DNA of 64,000 nucleotides, from the NCBI GenBank assembly GCA_023078555.1, contig CM041196.1, positions 12,108,985-12,172,984 on the forward strand. Reading direction: 5' to 3'. The notes beneath the pieces are model-generated. The model worked only from the letters and a program-made list of their open reading frames with translations. It had not been told where the DNA came from and did not search any database. This document shows, piece after piece, positions 51,340-63,109 of this stretch. A program made the translations under genes and the position numbers. Every line of letters starts with the position of its first letter. Position 1 is the stretch's first letter. Origin of the DNA: Ulva prolifera. Lineage: Eukaryota; Chlorophyta; Ulvophyceae; Ulvales; Ulvaceae.

Positions 51340-51600
51340 TGCTAATAGTCACCGGAGAGGCGGTCGAAGTTGCGGCGCAGCTGAGTGCAGCATCTCGCTC
51401 AAGTTGCCGACCAGCTCCTCCACGTTGCGAAAGCCTCCTTCATGTTCCGCAAATCGTCCTTCACGTTGCGAAACCCTCCTTCATGTTCCGCAAATCTTCC
51501 TTCACGGTGCGAAAACCCTCCTTCATGTTCCGCAAATCCTTCTTCACTTCACTCAAATCCTCCTTCACTTCACTCAAACCCGTCACAATGCATGCGCCTG
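51340..51600 (-). CDS. Heptad-repeat coiled-coil exon, C-terminal end
   Basis: After a likely acceptor (CTGTTGTCCGCAG) the minus strand encodes regular seven-residue repeats: GLSEVKE, DLSEVKK, DLRNMKE, GFRTVKE, DLRNMKE and so on for about eight heptads. The DNA repeats with 21- and 42-bp periods. A final part reads NVEELVGNLSEMLHSAAPQL before TGA. Two single-base frame slips interrupt the array. A long two- or three-stranded coiled coil is expected; protein family unknown. Upstream sequence (about 51600-51650) recurs at 33140-33200. Confidence 0.6.
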
Positions 51601-51839
51601 CGGACAACAGTGTGGTGACATGCGCATCCATGCACGAGCGATCCGAGGTGGAAGCTTCCGGGGTGCTGACAAGCGCCTGGATCTAACTGGGTGTATATGA
51701 TCGGGCCTTACGTCGTAGTGCGAAGACTATGTTCGACTATGGGACATGACAGGTTGTCACAGGATGCGTGAAAGACAACAATGTGTTATAGCAGAATGGA
51801 AATAGGTTTCCCCAATTCGATATCTGAAAACCAGAAGGA

Positions 51840-51990
51840 CGAATCCCAAGAAGTGCATGGTATAAATACCGTTTGAAATACACCCAGGACATCCCGCTAC
51901 GGCTGGCCAAGCTAAAGTGCTACACAAAAGTGGAGCACACTGAATGGAATCCCTAATAATCGCGGGATATCTAACTTGATTGGCTGACAA
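51840..51990 (+). repeat. TATA-bearing dispersed repeat, copy 2
   Basis: Matches 7350-7510, with TATAAATA at 51861 and GGAATCCCTAATAA near 51945. The stretch 52000-52660 downstream holds no gene; 52675-52705 carries a diverged version of the repeat end at 8150. Confidence 0.6.
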
Positions 51991-52869
51991 GCGCTGGACA
52001 CCGGACTTGGTGCCAACAATATGGTGTGGCAAGTATGATTGTGCTCACTGACATATGCATGTAACTTCCTGTGCGATGCCTTCCTGTGCGATAACAGCGC
52101 GTCTCGGAGTATAACATGCATGTCGGAGTTTAACCCCAAATGTGACTTTATGACAATTTCGTGTAGTACTCTAGCGTGGCCACCACGTTGCGGGTTCGGG
52201 GCTCAGATGAATGAGTGCCTACAAATGGCGTGTGCACCGTTGAATGTGTGCATGCTAAGTATGACTGATGACGTGTGACTATGAATGTGGAATAATGCAT
52301 GTCGCGCGACCAGTGACTTACCTCACTACTGATATGATGTGTCGTTTGATGTGATCTAAGTTGTGTTCGTGCGCACGTCTAAATGCACAATGATCTCAGT
52401 GCTTCATAATGAGATATACATGAAGATGTTAGTGAAGAGTGATATGATTGGTGCGCGACGCCCTCGTAGCCACTTGGTGAGCATTGTGACTGATGCCCAT
52501 GACGTTAAAAAGGCCAAATACTATATCGATGTCCAGGTATTCGACAACGCGAAATGACAAATGATTATAATCTGCTGACTATGTGATGATGCATATCCGG
52601 ACCGCGTTATATTATTTGGTCATGTACGTGCTTGCGAGCACCTGGAGGTCATGATGCATGTGTGCATCTACCAGCCTGCGCCGGAGGTGAGATGGACATC
52701 TCAAAACAGTTGGCTTCTGCGTGACGAGGGATGTGGTGCAGCACATCCCTTGTCACGCACAAGCCAATCGACATGGTTGATGCACGTCCATTTGACGGTT
52801 GAACTGCCTCGTTGAATTGCATGCCACGTCAAGGTCAAGAGTATGATAATATTACGGGATACGATGTGT

Positions 52870-53230
52870 TGCGTTGGCTGTTGCTGTTGATGGACCTGCC
52901 CCACCTGCTCGGGATGCAGACCTGGTGAAACGCCCTGCGGGGCCCCCTCTGTTGCGACTCACCACTGACAACTGCTGCTCAAGCTGCATCTTCAGAGTTA
53001 CCACCTATGCCAGTTGTGCTCTCAGAGTGTCTTCGGACACGTCTTCAACATCAAAGAATGGCATGGGATGTCTGTCCTACAACCTGCTGCCTCCCTGCTG
53101 TTCCTCCTCTGCAACCGTTGCCCTGCGAGCTTGCCTGTGACGAACCCTGCGGATGACCGCTGCCGCTGGTGGAGGTGGACGCTGGTGGAGGTTACCCGGC
53201 GGACGTCCTCATCCTTAGAAATGGCGAGAT
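52870..53230 (-). pseudogene. Second copy of the coiled-coil part of the 3.7-5.4 kb gene
   Basis: Plus-strand sequence GCTGCTCAAGCTGCATCTT (52977) corresponds to GCTGCTCTAGCTGCATCTTT at 4000. Flanking matches include GACCTGC, CTGCGAGCTTGCCTG and CCTGCGGATGACCGCTG versus 4170. The frame is interrupted. It shows that this coding segment has been duplicated in the genome. Confidence 0.6.
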
Positions 53231-53458
53231 GCTTTGCACCTCAGTTGTCACGTTCCTAATGATTTAGGCAGTTGTGGGGGTGTGCAAGGAGCCCAGGCTG
53301 CCAGTGTGCGAGGGGGATCTACCATTCCCGTATGCACTTCCAGATTCCGCACTCACGATAGTAGTGCTTCCTTCAGATGTAGGAGCTAGCATCCTCAATG
53401 CTACGCGCCTAGCCAAGGTGCGCCATGCCGCCCGGTTGATGCTTTATCATAAGCGAAC

Positions 53459-53930
53459 TTGCACACAGAGCCCCAAAGAAGTATAAGCAGCTTCAGCAGA
53501 TACAATTTGCAGGTACACAACTGTGACCCGACGTTCACAAGCGGCGCAGGGGTCAACGAATGGGCTTTGCATGACAGGTGCCCGATTTTGGAAAGTGACG
53601 TCTGGGCGTGCACTGTGCAGCCCATGAAGTGGTGGAACAACGACGACGACATTAACCCCAGCGCGGAAGGTGTGCATTGGGTAATCTACACGTTTGTCAA
53701 CATTTTGATAAATCAGTTCGACTGGTGTGCATAGGCCCCCAATACTAACACGGCCCGCACATTCGTGTTTGACTCCCTTACATCGGCGGTGTCCGACGAC
53801 AAGATGACATTAGTTGTACAAGCGTTCACTCAGTTCTTGTCAAGGGCTGCATGTGACCTGCACAAAACGAGCCCAGAGGTGGCTCGTAGGACCATTGCCG
53901 CCATAAAGTGGGACAAAGTGTGACTTCTGT
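53459..53930 (+). CDS. Coding-like plus-strand region, unknown (broken)
   Basis: The frame reads CDPTFTSGAGVNEWALHDRC, MKWWNNDDDINPSAEGVHWV, INQFDWCA, then a TAG at 53732, and continues in the same frame as FVFDSLTSAVSDDKMTLVVQ and SPEVARRTIAAIKWDKV to TGA. Continuity across the stop suggests a decayed gene. No domain recognised; a transposon protein is likely given the surroundings. Confidence 0.45.
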
Positions 53931-54653
53931 CTCCATGACTGTATCTACCAACTGTGCAATCATGTGTTACGTGATCATCCCATGTATTGGACCCAGCAAT
54001 AGCACTAGTAGCCCCACCATGTGTGTTGCATGTAGGTTTGTGTACCACAACCAGCTCTGCAATCGGAGCTGATAGATGAGGGCTCTGTGACGCCCGGCCT
54101 CAACACGTGCGGCATCAACGCCCCCTACTTTTTTTAACGCTTCCTAGAAGGAGTCGTAGCAAATCGGAAGCGTCCACGCCAATCTAAACGTCGCCCACCT
54201 CGTGTGCATGCCGCTGCTTGTGTAACTCCTGTGACGTGGGTGCAAGGGCACATGGTGAATCCCTTGTCCTCAGAATCCATGGAACAAGCACGCGGATCGG
54301 GAATGAGATACCTTCTTGAAGCTGTTGACAAGTACACCGACATCGGACCGGCGGGGCCGATCGATCGAGATGTGAGCAGGCGACTAGACCAACTGTACCC
54401 GGAAAGCAGATAAAACACCCCTTCGCAGTGCTTCCCACTGTGGAGTAGACCCCCTTTCAGGGTATGTAGCTGTCACTGAGCAGTTTTAGTGAACAACGGA
54501 CAATACATGTTGTACAAGAGGGGGAAGGTGGCACAACATGTGGAATGGGCACCGCAACTAAGGTGAGGACTACATCGCTGACAACGTCAGCGGTAAGGAT
54601 GCATCGCAAGATCGTTGATGAGGGATCAACCGAAAGGCCTTGTACTAAGCTTG

Positions 54654-54866
54654 CTATCGTGGGGAGTCAATGGCCTGGTACATGCATGGCAGTTGTATGA
54701 GGTGCCCTTTGAATTGAATTAGAGGCGGCAAATTGTCGGAGAACATGTAAAATATTGATGCATCCCTGCAAGCACAGCTGCGTATTGCTTTCAAACGATT
54801 GTGTTGCACTGATCTCAAGGCGCCAATGTAGGGGACAATGAACCGATGTTTGTCAAGGTTATACAT
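54654..54866 (-). pseudogene. Fragment related to 48.5-48.7 kb
   Basis: The minus frame SDNLPPLIQFKGHLIQL resembles the fragment at 48516-48713. Short and weak. Confidence 0.25.
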
Positions 54867-54989
54867 CCAAAACAGTACTTAAAAATGAGACTCATGGACA
54901 TGCCGTTTGTATCCTGCGACGTGCTTCTGTTCTTACACGAGCCACTGGACTCGAAGATGCCCACACAGTTGGAGCACTACTCGGGCGTA

Positions 54990-55140
54990 AACGTCTGAAC
55001 GATTAAATAGACGAACCAATTATGGGTATTAGGGTTTCCCAAGTGTATGCGTTCCCAATAGCCAACACACTAGTGAAGATTGCCTCCATCGAGCGCCTAA
55101 TGTCCAAATGCGGTTTCGGCTTGGCGCTGCTCGTCACCGG
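54990..55140 (+). pseudogene. Possible hAT-type transposase C-terminal remnant
   Basis: A plus frame reads VSQVYAFPIANTLVKIASIE then RLMSKCGFGL. The order FP...A...S-x-ER-x2-S-x2-G is reminiscent of the hAT dimerisation tail. No other hAT block is found, so this is tentative. Confidence 0.2.
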
Positions 55141-55429
55141 CTGTGACACGCAACCAACTGTGCCAGTTTTGTAGCTAGAGCGATGTAGCCCATTAAATTG
55201 TATGAAGACACTGACTATGAGTGTCCAGCGACCACACTCGCCCGTTCCTCAGGGCTGGCAATGGGACGTCCATGTACACGGGCGGACCAAGAGTCCACGA
55301 GCCACCACGCACGCCTTCGAGTAGCTACGTCTTTCCATCTTAATATAAATTGATTAGTAGACTCATTTCCGTTTGATCGATATCTTGCAGCCGGGCTACA
55401 CATCGCCGACATGCGTCCACCACCTCCCC

Positions 55430-56000
55430 CTCCTCTAGAGCTTCATCCCGCTCCCCCGCTCTGTCATGCTCAGCCCCTCCGTGCGCCTGTGCCTCTGTAG
55501 CCACCGGCTCACGCTCTGCTCTGTCGAGTCCAGCACACGCCGCCGCCACAGCCGGAGGCGCATTGTGCCCGATCTCGCCGTCAGACAGCTCCACATCGGA
55601 GCGCTGGCTGTCACACACCTCCTCGCCGTTGCGCAGCACCGCTTCGGCGTCAACGGCCGTCGTCGTCAGCGCTGCCGCGTCGCCTGGCACCGTGGCAGCG
55701 CGTCTGACACGGACGCCGGCGGTGGTAGGTGGAGGCGCCATGTCCAGGGGGTGGGAGTTGATGGTAGCGGGGCGGCTTGTACCATCCGGAGGGTGGCAGG
55801 ATGTGGTGGCTGGGGGGGCTGCAACGGCTCGGGGGTCGCAGGAGGTGGCTGCGGCGGCCTGGCTGCAACGAGCGCCTCGCCGTCGCCGCAGTGGCGGGGA
55901 GTTGTGCCGAGTGGTCTGCGTGGCTGCCACGCCTCGGCCCACTCGACACAGTGCCTGCAGGCCTGTGGCGCCTCGTGCCGCCACTGGACCGGCACCTGAG
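55430..56000 (-). other. GC-rich ORF region, doubtful
   Basis: A minus frame of about 237 codons carries Pro/Thr/Ala-rich sequence and an acidic tail (DEALEEGEVVDACRRCVARL). Competing frames of equal length exist on both strands, so composition alone can explain it. Confidence 0.2.
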
Positions 56001-58090
56001 TGCTTGCGGCCGCTTCGTCCACCTGAACACACACCCCAATGACATGCCTCCATGCATGTTCAGGCTATCGCGTTTCCGAGTGCATTGCAGGGTGCCAGAG
56101 TGACGCGACCATGTGCACTGCTCCATGCACATCAACTTATGTATTCCCACCGCCCACATGGAGCAGTTATCCTCCCACATGAGATCGAGCCCAGAAATAT
56201 GCGGCCATGGACACCAAATCTGCACATGTACATGCAGTATTCCCATCCTAGCAAAAATTGCAGCATTCCCATCCTTGTCCCGATTGAACCATAGCGGTTA
56301 CTTCAGCTCCACTTCCTGTGATGACAGGGCAACTGTGCTGTTCCGAAAGTGCAATCCAACGGAATTGGATATTGGAATTGCAAACGCATAACATGTTGTA
56401 GACCCAAAAATACATCCATTTTTCAGTGATGTATCCCCTGATTATAGCTCACAGACACCACCACTCGAGTCGGATGGCATTAGGCGTTGCAGTCCCATGT
56501 AACATGATAATGGACAATCAAGTTTTTCCAAGCGCGCTGCAGCCGTCAGTATATGGCTAGGCGGATGCTACCATGATCAGACTGTTGTCTCCAAGGAGTC
56601 GCACCAGTCCCACGACACGTCCAGCATCCGCTAAGTTCCTCGACATACCCTAAACAGCGCAAATGTGAGTCAAGATACGCTCAGTGCATACAGCAGTAGC
56701 ATTTACCTTGGGTGTTGACTTCCACCACTACTACTGCAGCGCACCATGAAGCGTCCACAAGCAGCGTCAAGCGCGCTGGGCTGTGGCTCTTGATGCGATT
56801 CCCTCTCAGTGAGAAATCGTATGATAAGCTCCCCGTATCAAGCGAGCTGGGTGGCCGAACAATGTGGCAAAAGCAAGGATGCCTGCATCACGTTCCGACC
56901 GCATCTCCCCCTGCCATGTGTAGCCTGCACCAATGCTGCACGCGACCTGCGCTGACAGTGGTAAAGGCAATACAGGTGCGTTGTGGGCGTACTGGAAGGG
57001 CTTCCAAGGGCAGCAGCGGATCCTATCAGGCGCAAAAGCACAGGCCAGAAGCAGTCTATCTGCGACTTCGGCCGTGAATTAATCCCACAAGTGCCTCAAG
57101 TATGCTGAGAGCCGTAAATATATAGCATGGAAGTTTGCGATTCTGCTCTGGAATGGCCTGCACGGCTGATTCGCTTTCTCCATGGAGCTCCCGGCCACGA
57201 GAATCGATGGCTTGGGTGGAAACGAAAGGCAGCTCAGACTCGCGCGGGCTCAGCAGGCTCCCGATGCAAAGCCTGCCCAACCCTTGCTGCTGGTATGTGT
57301 CTCTCAACGGAATCGCATATGCGCTGATCGCTATACCTTGGGCCGCGAAATCAGCTCTCTCGGTGTTTGGATTTACTTGAAAGTCCCTGTTGCGGGGCTA
57401 TCTCTGCACACGTCAACATAGCTTCAATGTGTCACTGACAGCTGGTAGTAAGTTTGTTTTCGCATCGCCAGTGAACGGGTGCTATATCATGACTGTCGTC
57501 CAGTCACAGGGCCGTTTCATCACACTTTGGCAGCCCGCTGTGTCAAAAGGGATGCACTTGCTTCCATCGGACGAGCCTGTCAGCTCAGACTGTGAACAAT
57601 TCTCATCGATGGCAGCCTTTGCCTCTCGCTGGCATGAGCAATGGCCACGCACAGGTCCTGTTGCAGACACCAAGCCTTTCTGAGTTCAATTCATTGTTGC
57701 GATGCTCAGCTTTTCTGGGACATAGCCACATGAGTTCTGGCCGAGGCAGGGCACAACAACTAGACGCATTCTAACTACACAGCTTGGAATGTGTGACTGC
57801 AACGCCACGAGGTAGCGAGGTCGCCGGTCCACGATGGCCTGGCTTCCAGCAGCAAGGAAAGCCAGTGCATGCAACTATGCACGCTGTCTCCCGATTCTGA
57901 TGCTGCACCGATCGTCTAGATGGTGCTTAGGTGGACTTGGGTCTTCCAAAACTGCAGCACCTTGCTCAAGCGCATCTACCGCCGGTCCCTCCTGATCAGG
58001 AGCATCCTCCCGGCCCCCAACACACGGGGTGAGAGAAGGTATCTGCCTGGACCGGGCCGGCGGGCGGTGCCCTTCCTAGTGATACATCAC
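56001..58090. other. No gene seen
   Basis: Only short frames. No repeats recognised by eye. Moderate composition. Confidence 0.4.
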
Positions 58091-58434
58091 ACAGTGTGCC
58101 TGTGTTACAAGGACAAAGGCAGGGCTGTGTGCCTGTGTGGTCTGCCTCAACTCGTTCATGCACAGCAGCATGAAGGCAGGGCTGTTTCGCACGCAGGGCA
58201 ATCTAGGAGGCCTGATAACAGGGGCGTTTTCGCATGCATGCGCACGCAGTGAAACCAGCGCATGGGGCTCGGCGAGCTGTGTCCCTGAAGTGCACGGCAT
58301 CATGGCAAAAGACATGTGTACCTCAGGCTCATCACAGAGCCATATGTACCTCAGGCTCATCAGAATTGGCAGATACATGGCGCTGCAGCTCCACGCAGAA
58401 GTGTGACGGAAGCAGTTGGTGAAAGAATGCTGTC

Positions 58435-58530
58435 TTTGCTCATGTGTTACAAGGACAGAGCAAGCAAGGCAGGTAGCACCGCGAGCAACAAACAGAGGAA
58501 ACGCACATCCGCGCAACCAGCCGCACGCAG
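58435..58530 (-). repeat. Dispersed short repeat, copy 2
   Basis: Reverse-orientation match to 23150-23240 (CATGTGTTACAAGGACAGAG, GGCAGGTAGCACCGCGAGC). A shorter part (TGTGTTACAAGGACAAAGGC) is also at about 58102. Confidence 0.7.
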
Positions 58531-58539
58531 CACACATCA

Positions 58540-58860
58540 GCACTCCCATGCAACGCGAGCACCTGCGCTGACCACAGCCACACAACCACATACAAGCCCC
58601 CACACTCAAGCCCCTATACCCCACACCCACAACCACAACCGCACACCCGCCCACACTCGCCCACCAGCTCGGCTCCAGAGCCCGGAAAGCACACGCCGAG
58701 GCCGCGTAGCCCAACACACCGAGACACCAACACCAAACCCCCCGGGGAGGCCCCAGCCTCCCCCAGCAAACCCCACCCCGTCCAGCCCCCGACACAACCC
58801 CGCCCACCCGCTAGCCTAGACCCCCAACCCCCAATCCCCAGCCCGGCGCGCCTGGACCCA
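58540..58860. repeat. C/A-rich low-complexity stretch
   Basis: Mostly C and A in short CCCAC/CCACA motifs. Long Pro/Thr or Gly-rich frames here are artefacts of composition. Confidence 0.6.
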
Positions 58861-59149
58861 TATATGAAGAAGCCGCTGGCCTCCAGGCCCGAAAAAGACA
58901 GCAGAATGGCCACCTTCCAGCTATGATCATGTGTTGTAGTGATTTTGATCGCGCCAACGATCAGGCTCTGCCGAACAGGTACTGGTTGAAAGAAGCTCAC
59001 GAAATGTGCCGTTTTGCTACATCAATACACCACAAGAACGCAGAAAAAGAATATCGTTCACCAATACTAAGCTTGCTTATACCATTTACGCCACAAACGC
59101 TGCAAACTGCATCAGTTTGCGCTCCGCAAATTCCCCCCTTGTCAGGCCC

Positions 59150-59230
59150 GCCCTTGTAACATGAGCCAGGACGTGTACAGACGTGTGACCACAGGCCTGC
59201 GCCAGCGTGAAGTACCATCTCACGACAGCG
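59150..59230 (+). repeat. Dispersed repeat with GTGA...TCAC hairpin
   Basis: CCTGCGCCAGCGTGAAGTAC then CATCTCACGACAGC matches the end of the 7860-8200 repeat. From 59.23 to 60.7 kb no gene is recognised. Confidence 0.6.
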
Positions 59231-60792
59231 ACGGTTGGTGCGCAGTTGAACTGCGAACAACCATCTTGCGCACACTGCTTCAAAACGCGTTCCACACTAC
59301 AACCGCGCCGGAAACACAGTCCACTGCAATGTACTTGTAACGTACTCCTCGCGCCATCCTGCTGTTTGGCGGCGCACTACCATCACGCACATGGAATCCC
59401 AGTACAGTGTAGAGACCGAAATTTTCGTGTCCGGTCCAGGCACCTGAACTAGCAGCATGCCTGAACTGCAGCATCCGTCCAGCTCGTCTTACAGCTTAGC
59501 TGCCGGAACCGCGGTTCCGCATCAACATATGAAAGGCTGCTGTCATCGCTCAATCTCATGTATGGAGCTCACATCTCGACTAGCGTACCTGCTTTAGTCA
59601 CGGCGCATGTATCTGGTGTCCACCCTCTGTCTCCTGCTCTCAGTTGCCTGTGGTGCGCTTGCCAAACGCACCCTGACGTCCAAATGCCCAAGTTCATACC
59701 CATGCAGAGCAGTTGTCATGAGTGTGCCTGTATTTCTGTCCGTAGCTCTATCAAGGAAGCATGTGCCACGTCTGCACTGAGACTCGACCCGGTTGCACTT
59801 GCCGACTGGCCCGTAGTCGACCATGGCCCACGCTCCGATTGCAGCTGCACGCAGCCTGGTCATGTCACGTCATGTCACATGTCACAGCTCGTGTGTGTAC
59901 AGCCCGTGTGGCATCAGCATGTTGTTGATTTAGAGGAGTTGATTTATAAGTCTTCGCTCGCTTGCTGTTTCTTTGTAAGCACTGTGTTGGGCACGTACCT
60001 ATCCCCCTCTACACCACACTCAATTTATAGCACCAGACAAGATGCAGACCGCCTCCAGACCCCCAACATCCAGATCATGGAACTACCAAGAAGCCACTGT
60101 GGTGGCATTTATGCAATGCTTCTCGTGATGTGTTGTTCCCGCTGCGAGGCAGCCTGAATCAGACAAAACTGTGAGAATCTCAGGTGATCAGTCTTTGCTA
60201 TTGACTCTGCTCGAGATCAATACGACACCTGCAACAACTGCTCTATAAGCACTTGTGCCTCACAGTGTTCCGCTCATGATAACGACAACACAATCAAACA
60301 TACTTGAGCTGACGTGGCTATAGGTGCTTACCTGTGCATTCCTCTGCTTAGACAAGATGCCTCTCAGAGAATGCACAGCTCTATATATAGTACTTCCACG
60401 CACAACGTAGCTCACAGAAACCTATTGCTCTGTGGCACTTCGTTCCACCTTTCAACTCCATCACACCATTCCCTCACTAGCTGGTGCTCTTATGTACCAG
60501 TACCTTGCTCACAATACACTAGATGTGCACAAGACGTGCCACTGCTACAAAGTGCACAGTGCACAATGTACTGCTACAGCATGTCTCATTCATGCAGCTC
60601 AGAAGATAACTGTGCTGCCACAAAAACCCGCCGAGTCCACAGCGTACAGTTTACACGCAAGGCTATCTCAAACTGAAGCAAGGTACAGCGGTCTGAGCGA
60701 GTGTTCGTTGCGTAGGTGTTATCGGACCACAAGCAGCGCGCCTGCCAGTGTCCGCGCGGTCGCGTTGTGTCGGCGCCGCCGCCTCGCAACTC

Positions 60793-60950
60793 ACCAGCTC
60801 CATAGCACGCTGCAGGCTCTTCACGTCCGCCCGCGAGGGGTTATTGTACAGATGCATGCTCCACTTGCCTGCCAGCGCCACGATGCCCGCCACCAGCTCC
60901 GCATCCCCCAGGCATGCACCGACGCTCCCGCATGACTGCAAGTACCCAGC
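60793..60950 (-). CDS. Isolated coding exon, unknown
   Basis: A minus-strand exon between a TACTTGCAG acceptor and a GTGAGTTGCG donor: SCGSVGACLGDAELVAGIVA, LAGKWSMHLYNNPSRADVKS, LQRAMEL. High third-position GC and clean splice sites resemble the exons of elements A and B, but no match to them was found. Neighbouring exons were not identified. Confidence 0.5.
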
Positions 60951-61295
60951 CCCACCGATGCAACGCGAGCCTGAACCTGCAGTGCGGTCGATGTGCATGT
61001 ACCATGTGTTGGGCTGCAAACGCTTGTGTGGAAGACAAGGCAAAGGCCACAGGCGGGAACCGCTCTCGCAGATGCACCCATATGTGAAGCTTCGAGGGGC
61101 AGTGGTCCCGCATGACGGCAGAGGAGGGTCTCAGCTAATGATGCACCTCCTGAAACCAAATTTGCATCATCTGGGACAGCCGGAGAGGCGTGTGTTAGAC
61201 ATGAGCGGTGCAGGTGTAGTTTAAGGTAATGTATGCCCAGATGTAGACACAGGTTGCAGCCTTGTGTGATCTCAACAGACTGCTTTCCTTTGCAG

Positions 61296-61735
61296 CTTGG
61301 AGATCTGTTCGTCGTAAATATGACCCACACGGACACGTGCTGCACAGGCGTCATCAAGGACAAGCGGCCGCACCCGCCGCCACACGATCAAGGTGGCCCA
61401 CAGCAGCTAGCGGACGCTGGTACGTGCAAAAGAACGGCGAGCGTACCGCTCGATCGAGACTCGCTCGCTACTCAGCAACGCATACCTAGAAGAGCAGCAT
61501 GTGATCCTTTGAATGATCTTGGCATGTTAACGCTTCTCTTGTGGCTCCACCGACCTTGCTCGAAGACTGTTCACAAAAGTCAGAATGTATCTCAACTCCG
61601 GTCAACTAACCGCGATCGCATACGCACTGAATTGTCCCAGCCACCTCAAAGCCGACGATCCTCAAGGATCAGAAGGCTTATGAGCACAGCCACTGCACCA
61701 AGCAATGCAGTGACAAGCGTGCACCAGAGCTGATG
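61296..61735 (+). CDS. Plus-strand exon, unknown
   Basis: A strong acceptor (CTGCTTTCCTTTGCAG) at 61295 precedes LGDLFVVNMTHTDTCCTGVI and KDKRPHPPPHDQGGPQQLAD. The later part is Arg/Ser/Thr-rich and less convincing, so the exon may end earlier than the TGA at 61731. No family recognised. Confidence 0.35.
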
Positions 61736-62193
61736 CCACGGCTGAGCGCACGGTCGCGCATGCAAACATGTGCAAACATATGCACGCAGTGTGAGTGCAT
61801 TAACGCGCAGCTGCGCTGACTAGAGCAATGCTATCCACGAGCCTTGCTCAGTTACATAGCTAGGCCACGACAACCTACGGTAGGGAATGCATTTCCGCAT
61901 TTCATTTGCATTGCAGCGTCGCAGCCTCGTACCTTCTGCAGGCGTGGTGCAAGTGATGATGATGGAAGGGGTTCCTGACTGACACCTACCCAAGGACATC
62001 GAATCGTCACCGAGAGGCACGGTCGCGGCAGTTACGGAGCGTCATTCTGTTCCTGCAAGGTGAATCCCCTCATTGCTGCCCAAGCGGCTTGCAGTGACCT
62101 CGGGCCATTCCCCGCGGTTCTCGCTGCCTGAATGGACAGTCTTCGATTACATTGTTTGTTCTGCATGTGTGAGATGTGTTTATCTCTTGGTAA

Positions 62194-62445
62194 TCATGCA
62201 GACCTTGGCAGTTGATATGCAACGACATTTGCCTGCATCGTTACCATGAACTCAGGAAAATTCTCTGCCATGACCGCCTTATACAACTGGGTGACATCCG
62301 TTTCTTTGCCATGTGCCATGAATGCGTTGTTTGGCTCGTGTTTATTGTCGTCCACTTCTGGACCTACGTCTATCTCCAGCCACACACCTTTGTTCTGTCC
62401 AAAGGCGACCATGCACAGGATCAGGTGGTCATGTTGCGCAAACAC
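62194..62445 (-). CDS. Coding-like exon, unknown
   Basis: A minus frame reads HLILCMVAFGQNKGVWLEID, VGPEVDDNKHEPNNAFMAHG and TDVTQLYKAVMAENFPEFMV. Good composition for a soluble protein. No motif or partner exon recognised. The stretch 61.75-62.19 kb holds nothing. Confidence 0.4.
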   Translation of the reverse strand: MFAQHDHLILCMVAFGQNKGVWLEIDVGPEVDDNKHEPNNAFMAHGKETDVTQLYKAVMAENFPEFMVTMQANVVAYQLPRSA

Positions 62446-62659
62446 CTAGCTTAGCGATTGTGCCACTTCCTACACTACAAGAACGCCAGACATGTGATAA
62501 TATGCATTTCGGCAACACATTAGCGGCTGAACACTGTGAAAGCAGTGTCGTGATGTGGATGAAATGTTCGGAGAATGCCGCTCCGGTGTATGTGAGCCGC
62601 ACACTTTACGTTCTTGTGGGACCGGAATGTGCCATGTGCTAGGAACAATCGATGCGCTT

Positions 62660-62940
62660 CCAATGTTGCAGATGTACACTTTGGCACGACGAGTGGGCGA
62701 GCTGTCCTCGATACGTTGGAGTGTGGACGAGAGTACATGAGATGTGCATTTTGGCGTATGCATGTGGACCGGAAAGATGTGCACATGCTTGTCGAGTACA
62801 GCTCGCGCATGGTGTGTACATCTTCATAAAAACTAAGCATCATTGACACCTTCCAGGCACTCTTCATCCGAACGGGTACTCGCCGGATGCAGGCGTCGTG
62901 TACTGTTGCGGGACGATGATGTACACGTGGTGTACACGAC
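62660..62940. repeat. GTAC-dense cluster 4
   Basis: Seven GTAC tetramers in about 270 bp. Context related to the 46.2-46.4 kb cluster. Confidence 0.65.
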
Positions 62941-63109
62941 TAGCAGTATCATGTAATAATATATTTCGATTCCACAGTGCGTCGGCAGGCCTATTTACAT
63001 CATCAATATCAAATAATAGCTTATTCGTATGTTTAGCAAAGCATCGTGGTTCGCAGTATGCTCCACTGTTGCACTAAGCTTAAGCAACATCCACCAGATC
63101 TAGATGGCT

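Noticed and set aside
55340-56053. 237-codon minus-strand ORF as a confident gene
   Set aside because: Several overlapping frames of similar length exist and composition is biased; kept only as a doubtful region.
58076-58807. 243-codon minus-strand ORF rich in Gly/Trp/Val
   Set aside because: It lies over the C/A-rich low-complexity stretch and has no domain or splice support.
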